From Oceaniglobus indicus (GTDB lineage: Bacteria; Pseudomonadota; Alphaproteobacteria; Rhodobacterales; Rhodobacteraceae), in contig NZ_NMZM01000001.1 in NCBI RefSeq assembly GCF_002751875.1, forward strand, positions 248,001-312,000: a stretch of DNA of 64,000 nucleotides. The letters are read 5' to 3'. The position numbers and the translations under genes are program-made. Below the pieces are notes generated by a model, which was not told the DNA's origin, searched no databases, and saw nothing but the letters and a program-made list of their open reading frames with translations. Of the stretch, positions 58,681 through 64,000 are shown in pieces. Position 1 is the stretch's first letter. Every line of letters starts with the position of its first letter.

Positions 58681-59474
58681 GACGGGGTCAGGAAACCGCG
58701 ATCGCTGTCGGCGAGCACGAAATCCACGATCTGCCTGACATAGGCGCTTTCGGTGTCATCGCCCAACCGCCGGGCGCGATCCTGAAACGCGCCTTCGCCC
58801 TGTTTCAGCATCTGGAACGCGGCGCGCAAGGCGGTGATGTCGGCGCGGCTGACGCCCTTGCGCTTCAACCCGACAAGGTTCAGGCCGTCCAGCTCGCCGC
58901 GCGGCGCCTGCACCAGGGCGTGGGGGATCACGTCATGGGTCACCATGGTGACGGCGCCGATGATCGCGCCCTCGCCGATCCGCACCCATTGATGGATGCC
59001 AGACAGGCCGCCGACGATCACGTCGTCGCCCAGAACGCAGTGCCCGGCCAGCGCCGAATTGTTCACCATGATCACGCGGTCGCCGACCCGGCAATCGTGG
59101 GCCACGTGGGCCCCGGCCATGATCAGGCAATCGTCACCGATCCGCGTGACACCGCCGCCCTGTTCGGTGCCGGTATTGATCGTGACGTGTTCGCGGATCC
59201 GGCACCGCGCGCCGATCACGAGGTCGGTCTGTTCGCCGCCGAACTTCAGATCCTGAGGGATTTCACCGATGCAGGCGAACGAGAACACGTCGCACCCATC
59301 ACCGATCGTCGTGCGCCCGGTGACCATAGCATGGGCGCGCAGCCGCACATCGGCCCCCAGCGTCACATCCGGGCCGACAACGCAAAACGGCCCGATGTCA
59401 GCCCGCGCGCCGATCACGGCGCCGTCTTCGATCACGGCCGAGGGATGGATGCGGGCGGAAGGTTCGATGGCCAT
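58677..59474 (-). CDS. lpxA: acyl-ACP--UDP-N-acetylglucosamine O-acyltransferase
   Basis: First step of lipid A synthesis. 265 residues with the left-handed parallel beta-helix hexapeptide repeats through residue 190 (ARIHPSAVIEDGAVIGARAD, for example) and a helical C-terminal part (LRAAFQMLKQGEGAFQDRAR). Catalytic His126 is in GAHVAHDC. IHQWVRIGEGAIIGAVTMV holds the acyl-chain region. It shares one base with the fabZ stop (TAATG) and overlaps lpxI by four. Confidence 0.97.
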   Translation of the reverse strand: MAIEPSARIHPSAVIEDGAVIGARADIGPFCVVGPDVTLGADVRLRAHAMVTGRTTIGDGCDVFSFACIGEIPQDLKFGGEQTDLVIGARCRIREHVTINTGTEQGGGVTRIGDDCLIMAGAHVAHDCRVGDRVIMVNNSALAGHCVLGDDVIVGGLSGIHQWVRIGEGAIIGAVTMVTHDVIPHALVQAPRGELDGLNLVGLKRKGVSRADITALRAAFQMLKQGEGAFQDRARRLGDDTESAYVRQIVDFVLADSDRGFLTPS

Positions 59475-59944
59475 TACTTCGGAACGTCGATCATGGCGGT
59501 GAATTCCGCCTCGCAGGCCAACTGGCCGTCAACCGTCGCGCGGCCGTTGAATTTCCAGACCTTGCCGCCACCACGCAGGGTCGTGACATGCATTTCGAGA
59601 ACATCGCCCGGCACGACCTTGCGGCGGAACTTGGCCTTCTCGACCGACATGAAATAGACCAGCGCGCCCTTGCCCTCAAGCTCGAGCGCGACACCCACCA
59701 TCACCGCCGCGGTTTGCGCCATCGCCTCGACGATCAGGACGCCGGGCATGATCGGGGCGGCAGGAAAATGCCCCTGGAAGTGCGGTTCGTTGAAGGTGAC
59801 ATTCTTGATGCCGACGGCGCTTTCGGATCCCGAGATGTCGCGCACCCGATCCACCAGAAGGAACGGGTAACGGTGCGGAATGATCCGCTGGATCAGGTCC
59901 AGGTCGGCGGTGGTCTTGTCGGAGTTCGGATTGGTATCGCTCAT
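59474..59944 (-). CDS. fabZ: 3-hydroxyacyl-ACP dehydratase FabZ
   Basis: Dehydratase of fatty acid elongation, 156 residues, hot-dog fold. [15 protein letters not shown] near 20-34, catalytic His59 ([13 protein letters not shown]) and Glu73 (LIVEAMAQ). The placing before lpxA is classic, because FabZ and LpxA compete for 3-hydroxyacyl-ACP. Confidence 0.97.
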   Translation of the reverse strand: MSDTNPNSDKTTADLDLIQRIIPHRYPFLLVDRVRDISGSESAVGIKNVTFNEPHFQGHFPAAPIMPGVLIVEAMAQTAAVMVGVALELEGKGALVYFMSVEKAKFRRKVVPGDVLEMHVTTLRGGGKVWKFNGRATVDGQLACEAEFTAMIDVPK

Positions 59945-60009
59945 GTCTCATCCTTGCGTGTTGATCCTGCGTAGCAAGCGCGACAGGACACCGCAAGCAA
60001 GGCGCGCCC

Positions 60010-60612
60010 TCAGGGGGATTGCGATGCCGGCCCGGTGTCCGCGGGGGGAAGCGCGGGGATCACGTTTTCCTCGCCCTGCCCGTCGCCGATCTCGGCATCG
60101 ATCCGCGCAATAGCCTCTTGCGTGATGTCCATCGCATCCACCGACAACAGAACCGCGCGGCCGTCGACGATGGCGACGGCGCCGCGGTCGCGCATGATCT
60201 GGCCCAGGATCCGGGCGACCCGCGCAAAGAATGCCTGTTGCGCATCATCGCTGGCCTGTTCGATCGCCGCCGACTTCGCATCCTGCGCCTCGCGCGTCGC
60301 CCGGACGCGGGCGTCGAATTCATTGGCAAGCGGCGCGAATTCATCGTTGTCCATGGTGGCACGCCGCACCGTCAGGGCCTGTTCCTCGGCCACCAGTTCG
60401 GCTTCGATGCGGCGGTTTTCGGCGGCCAGCGCCTCGAACCGCCCGGCAATGTCGGCGCGGATCCGCTTGCCAAAAGCCGAGCGCAGGAAAAGCTCCTCCT
60501 GATCGACGATCAACAATGGCATCGCGGTGTCGGGCGCGGCCGGCCGCTGCTGGGCCTGGGCCGCGGTCAGGCCCAACCCGACAACAACCGCCAGAACCAA
60601 CAGCCGGATCAT
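60010..60612 (-). CDS. OmpH/Skp family periplasmic chaperone
   Basis: 200 residues. A signal peptide (MIRLLVLAVVVGLGLTAAQA) is followed by a strand (LLIVDQEELFLRSAFGKRI) and a long charged coiled-coil (about 55-130, FEALAAENRRIEAELVAEEQ), the Skp tentacle arrangement. The C terminus is acidic and Pro-rich. It guards unfolded outer-membrane proteins for BamA, whose gene ends one base before this one starts. Confidence 0.88.
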   Translation of the reverse strand: MIRLLVLAVVVGLGLTAAQAQQRPAAPDTAMPLLIVDQEELFLRSAFGKRIRADIAGRFEALAAENRRIEAELVAEEQALTVRRATMDNDEFAPLANEFDARVRATREAQDAKSAAIEQASDDAQQAFFARVARILGQIMRDRGAVAIVDGRAVLLSVDAMDITQEAIARIDAEIGDGQGEENVIPALPPADTGPASQSP

Positions 60613-60613
60613 G

Positions 60614-62959
60614 TCAGAACCGGGTCGAGATCGTCAGGTTGAAGTTCTGCTCGTCGTCATAGTCTTCCTTGACCAGCGCCTTGGCGAAGTTGAAGCGCAG
60701 CGGGCCGATGGGCGTGTCCCAGAACACCGAAACCCCGATGGATGACCGCAGATGCGCGCTGTCGTCGACCGCGACGCCGCCGGCGCCGATGGTGTCGTCC
60801 AGACCCCAAACCGTGCCGGCATCGAAGAACACACCGCCGCTGATCCCGTATTCCTCGGGGATCCCCAGCGGGAACTCGGCCTCGAGCCTTGCAACGGCGA
60901 ACATGTTGCCGCCCAGGGCGTCTTGGTTCTTGGCGTTGATGTCACGGGGCCCGACCCCCTTGACCGCGAAACCGCGCAACTGGTTCGTGCCAAGGAAGAA
61001 CCGGTCGGTCAGGCGCGACCCGTTGTTGCTGCCCAGGCTGTGCACTGCACCGCCTTCGATGGTGGCGCTCAGCGTCACCTCTTCGTTCATCACCGTGGTC
61101 TGGGCCGTGGCAAGGGCGGTCGTGCGGACATACTGCGTGTCACCGCCGATCCCTGCAAAGTCCTGACCAAAGCGCAACAGGATCCCGGCGTTCGGGTTCA
61201 GCCCGGTGCGACGGGTGTCGAAGCTGTATGAATATCCCAGTGAACTGGTATAAAGTGCTCCGGCTTCGGCCTGAAGGATCGGCGAGCTGTCGGTTGAGAC
61301 GTTGAAGATCTTGTCCTCGGACAGGCGATAATTCACGCCCAGCTGACCGTTTTCCGAGACCGGGAACCTGAAGCCGGTCTCGAACCCGGCGATGCGGGTG
61401 TCGTAATAGGAATTGTCCTGTTCCGTCTGCGAATAGAACGCGCGGAAGCGGAACTGAAGATCACGGCCCAGGAACGCCGGCTCGATGAACTCGATCTGCG
61501 AGCTGGCCGAATCCGTGCCCGTGGCCACGTCCAGGTTCAACGTCTGGCCCCGACCAAGGAAGTTGCGTTCGGAAAAACCGATCGTCGCGCCCGGTCCGCT
61601 GTCCTGGCTATAGCTTGCGCCGAACGTCAGGCTGCCCGTGGGCTGTTCGTCGACGTCGACGTCGATGATGACCTGGTCCTCGGCCGACCCTTGGCGCGAT
61701 TCGACCCCGGCGTCTGCAAAATATCCCAGCGCGCGGATACGCTCGGCGCTCTGGCGGATCTCGCGCGGGTTGAACGGGTCGCCCTCGACGATCTTGAACT
61801 GTCGGCGGATCACCCGGTCCAGCGTGGTCTGGTTGCCCTCGATGTCGATCCGTTCGACGAAGATCCGCGGACCACGCGACAGCACGTAATCGATGTTCAG
61901 GATCTGGTTTCGCGCGTCGCGGCTGACCTGCGGATCGACCCGCACGAAGTTCAGCCCGCGTTTCAGGGCCAGACGCTCCATCCGGGTGATGTCGTTTTCC
62001 AGGGCGACCGGCGAATAGGTTTGCCCCGGTTTCACCTTGGCAACGGCCAGGAAATCGTTGGCATCGATCCCTTCGATCTCGGACGTGGCCGAGACTTCGC
62101 CGAACTTGAACCGCTGGCCTTCCTGCACGTTGAACGTCACAAAGAACGCGTTGCGCTCGCGCGAGAATTCGCTGCTGACGTTCTGAATGCGGAAGTCGGC
62201 ATAGCCGCGCGAGGTATAGAAGTCGCGCAGAAGCTGCTTGTCCAGATCCAGCCGCTCGGCGACGAAGTTGTCCGACTGAACGATGGCGCGCAGGAAACCC
62301 GTCTGCTTGGACGCGAGAACACGCCGCAGGCGACGGTCGGAATAGGCGCGGTTGCCGACGAACGACACGCGTTCGGTTTCGACCACCTTGCCTTCGGCAA
62401 TCTCGAACACCAGATCGACGCGGTTGTCCGACCGGCGAATGATCTTGGGCGTCACCGTCGCGGCCAGACGCCCCCGAGCCTCGTAGATCTCGACGATGGC
62501 GGCGGCGTCGGCCTCGGCCTGGGTGGGGTTGTAGACGCGGCGCGCCTGCGATTGGACGGCGGCCATCAGTTCATCGTCCTTCAGGCGCCGGTTGCCTTCG
62601 ATGTTGATGCGGCTGACGGTCGGCCATTCGCGGACCTTGATGACCAGCGTGCCGCCCTGCGGGACCAGTTCGACGGTTTCGAACAGGCCCGATCCGGCCA
62701 GCCGCTGATAGGCGTCGTTCAGTTCACCGGCGCTGACCGCCCCACCCTGCCCGAGCCCGGCATAGGACAGGATCGTGCGCGGTTCGATCCGCTGGTTGCC
62801 TTCGATGGTGACATTGGAAAAGCTGTAGGTCTGGGCACCGGCCGGGCTGACCGCCAACGGTCCGACAGCCCCCGCCGCCACCAGAACAACGAATGAAACC
62901 GATCCCCCCAACAGCGCGGACCGTCCGTGACGCAAAACGCCTTTGCCCAATTTGCCCAT
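60614..62959 (-). CDS. bamA: outer membrane protein assembly factor BamA
   Basis: Central barrel of the outer-membrane protein insertase, 781 residues. A signal peptide (SVSFVVLVAAGAVGPLAVSP, AGA cleavage) is followed by five POTRA domains (from YSFSNVTIEGNQRIEPRTIL to about 410) and a 16-strand barrel. The barrel has the lid motif GLGGTN-like segment DRFFLGTNQLRGF (conserved RGF) and the C-terminal IGPLRFNFAKALVK. ATG at 62959 is chosen by the signal peptide and the promoter. It is the first gene of the bamA-lpxB transcription unit. Confidence 0.97.
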   Translation of the reverse strand: MGKLGKGVLRHGRSALLGGSVSFVVLVAAGAVGPLAVSPAGAQTYSFSNVTIEGNQRIEPRTILSYAGLGQGGAVSAGELNDAYQRLAGSGLFETVELVPQGGTLVIKVREWPTVSRINIEGNRRLKDDELMAAVQSQARRVYNPTQAEADAAAIVEIYEARGRLAATVTPKIIRRSDNRVDLVFEIAEGKVVETERVSFVGNRAYSDRRLRRVLASKQTGFLRAIVQSDNFVAERLDLDKQLLRDFYTSRGYADFRIQNVSSEFSRERNAFFVTFNVQEGQRFKFGEVSATSEIEGIDANDFLAVAKVKPGQTYSPVALENDITRMERLALKRGLNFVRVDPQVSRDARNQILNIDYVLSRGPRIFVERIDIEGNQTTLDRVIRRQFKIVEGDPFNPREIRQSAERIRALGYFADAGVESRQGSAEDQVIIDVDVDEQPTGSLTFGASYSQDSGPGATIGFSERNFLGRGQTLNLDVATGTDSASSQIEFIEPAFLGRDLQFRFRAFYSQTEQDNSYYDTRIAGFETGFRFPVSENGQLGVNYRLSEDKIFNVSTDSSPILQAEAGALYTSSLGYSYSFDTRRTGLNPNAGILLRFGQDFAGIGGDTQYVRTTALATAQTTVMNEEVTLSATIEGGAVHSLGSNNGSRLTDRFFLGTNQLRGFAVKGVGPRDINAKNQDALGGNMFAVARLEAEFPLGIPEEYGISGGVFFDAGTVWGLDDTIGAGGVAVDDSAHLRSSIGVSVFWDTPIGPLRFNFAKALVKEDYDDEQNFNLTISTRF

Positions 62960-62993
62960 CTGCCCCGTTCCAATCCAGCAACCTGTTGTCAGT

Positions 62994-63022
62994 TGGTTAG
63001 CCGGATTGCGGGGGCTTGTCAA
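62994..63022 (-). promoter_or_regulatory. predicted promoter of the bamA-lpxB operon
   Basis: Minus strand TTGACA (perfect -35), 17 bases, TAACCA; about 35 bases before the bamA ATG. The -10 is weak. Confidence 0.5.
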
Positions 63023-63091
63023 AACGCACGACACCGGAAAACGGTATAAATCCGACCAATCCGGCCCAATATGCTGTGGACAATCCCGGCG

Positions 63092-63217
63092 TCAGAACGA
63101 CCCGATGTAGGCACCCATCATCAGCGCGGCCGCAAGGGCGCCGAGATAGATCAGGCGATCGCTGTTCAGGTCGATCAGAAGAGACAGACCTTTGGCCCCG
63201 TTCTCGATATAACGCAT
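63092..63217 (-). CDS. 41-residue membrane protein between rseP and bamA
   Basis: ATG at 63217 with GGAGGGGAG upstream, TGA at 63092. The N-terminal half is MRYIENGAKGLSLLIDLNSD and the rest is one membrane segment, RLIYLGALAAALMMGAYIGS, with a final F. Similar tiny proteins (YxENGAxG start, one helix) occur elsewhere in Rhodobacteraceae as I recall, none with a known role. Position between the site-2 protease and BamA genes hints at an envelope function. Confidence 0.7.
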   Translation of the reverse strand: MRYIENGAKGLSLLIDLNSDRLIYLGALAAALMMGAYIGSF

Positions 63218-63302
63218 GATGCTCCCCTCCGTCCGAGTGCGATTGGATCGCGGAAAGGAATAATCAACAAATAAGGCCCAATTACGGCAGGGCGCAGATA
63301 TA

Positions 63303-64000
63303 TCAGGGGCAGAACAGATCGTTCGTCAGCGCGAACAGCATCAGCGTTCCCAGAAGCGAAAGACCGATGATCATGAAGATCCGCAGCGCGCCTTCGCTGG
63401 GCGGCTTTCCGGCAATCGCCTCGTAGGCATAAAAGACAAGGTGTCCGCCGTCCAGAACCGGGATCGGGAACAGGTTCAGCAGGCCGACCGCCGTGGACAG
63501 CACGGCGATGAACCAGATGAAGGTCAGCCCGCCCTGGGACGCCGCCGCGCCGCTGGTCTGGGCGATGCCGATGGGGCCTTGCAAGCCGCAGCTGCTGATC
63601 GCGCCGACGGCCATGTGATACAGGCCCGACACACTGGACTTCGCGATATACCATGTCTGTCCCGCCGCCGATCCGACCGCGTCGAACAGGCCGGGCGTCT
63701 CGGTCTGGGGCGTAAAGAACAGGCCGCCCGAGATTCCGATCAGCCAACGGGTTTCGAAACCACCTTCGGCCCGGGGCAGATCGACCCGGCGCGGCGACAT
63801 CTCGACCGTGCGCGTGGTGCCGGTGCCGTCCTCCATGCGCCAGATTTCCATCGACAGCGTGCCGCCTTCGGCCGCGGCCACCCGGGCGGGAAGCTGATCG
63901 AAGGCGAAGATCGGATCGCCGTCCACCGACAGGATCACGTCGCCGGTCTGCAATCCCGCGTCCATCGCGGCCGATTGCAGCGTCACGCCGTTCACCAGCG
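63303..64000 (-). CDS. rseP: RIP metalloprotease RseP, C-terminal part
   Basis: Site-2 intramembrane protease; the 5' part with the HExxH zinc motif lies beyond the window edge. About 232 codons remain: the end of a PDZ domain (SAAMDAGLQTGDVILSVDGD), the segment GPIGIAQTSGAAASQGGLTF, the LDG motif helix NLFPIPVLDGGHLVFYAYEA, which supplies a zinc-ligand Asp, and a last membrane helix. It is followed by the small membrane protein gene and bamA, the usual alphaproteobacterial order (rseP-bamA-ompH-fabZ-lpxA). Confidence 0.95.
   Translation of the reverse strand, partial: LVNGVTLQSAAMDAGLQTGDVILSVDGDPIFAFDQLPARVAAAEGGTLSMEIWRMEDGTGTTRTVEMSPRRVDLPRAEGGFETRWLIGISGGLFFTPQTETPGLFDAVGSAAGQTWYIAKSSVSGLYHMAVGAISSCGLQGPIGIAQTSGAAASQGGLTFIWFIAVLSTAVGLLNLFPIPVLDGGHLVFYAYEAIAGKPPSEGALRIFMIIGLSLLGTLMLFALTNDLFCP

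Overview
The window is 64 kb of GC-rich chromosome from an alphaproteobacterium, most likely a Rhodobacteraceae member (Roseobacter group) able to respire nitrate. The grounds are the CtrA response regulator next to a DUF1153/SciP gene, the fused NarK with a cysteine-free Crp/Fnr regulator, a LexA-type box of the alphaproteobacterial GTTC-N7-GTTC form, DUF6456 and DUF2478 proteins, and dense ATGA/GTGA gene overlaps. No rRNA, tRNA, CRISPR array, insertion sequence or prophage was seen.

Layout. 0-7.8 kb: end of a DUF6456 gene, an inositol-monophosphatase-family gene, lipA, then an RND efflux pair with its TetR regulator and a near-perfect 20-bp operator-like palindrome. 7.8-21.1 kb (minus strand): one long nitrate respiration operon, narK(fused)-narG-narH-narJ-narI followed by a PpiC-type isomerase, a hemerythrin-domain protein, a beta carbonic anhydrase, moeA and DUF2478. 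21.1-22.4 kb: the divergent Fnr-family regulator plus a small CMD-family gene; two perfect TTGAT-N4-ATCAA boxes lie between the two transcription units. 22.4-34 kb: transporters and metabolism (two EamA exporters, a FadL-type porin, a P-loop ATPase of unknown role, metA, a lipoprotein hydrolase, ppk2, a TetR, a PotABC-like importer without its binding protein, a DUF1624 protein). 34-38 kb (minus): an EamA exporter, an acyltransferase-SGNH protein, and rplM-rpsI with promoter and terminator. 38-45.5 kb: speD behind a structured leader, speE, gyrA, trmFO-gluQRS, hisI. 45.5-49.3 kb: a NifU-like scaffold and a large RTX/VWA secreted protein gene broken by an in-frame amber codon. 49.4-55.2 kb (minus): ligA-recG, a 47-codon membrane protein gene behind a LexA box, ctrA and sciP. 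55.3-56.5 kb: mnmA. 56.6-64 kb (minus): the envelope cluster rseP, a 41-codon membrane protein, bamA, ompH, fabZ, lpxA, lpxI, lpxB.

How it fits together. The nar operon encodes transport, the membrane nitrate reductase, its chaperone and molybdenum cofactor functions, and is probably switched on under low oxygen or nitrate by the adjacent Fnr-family protein. speD and speE make spermidine. fabZ, lpxA, lpxI and lpxB give lipid A steps beside outer-membrane protein assembly (bamA, ompH) and the site-2 protease RseP. ctrA and sciP form a cell-cycle regulatory pair.

The least explained items are (i) the small membrane protein with an SOS box at 49.4-49.65 kb, (ii) the speD leader, whose ends pair so as to hide the ribosome binding site and which carries a 22-codon upstream reading frame, (iii) a roughly 33-bp intergenic repeat found five times, and (iv) the small membrane protein between bamA and rseP.
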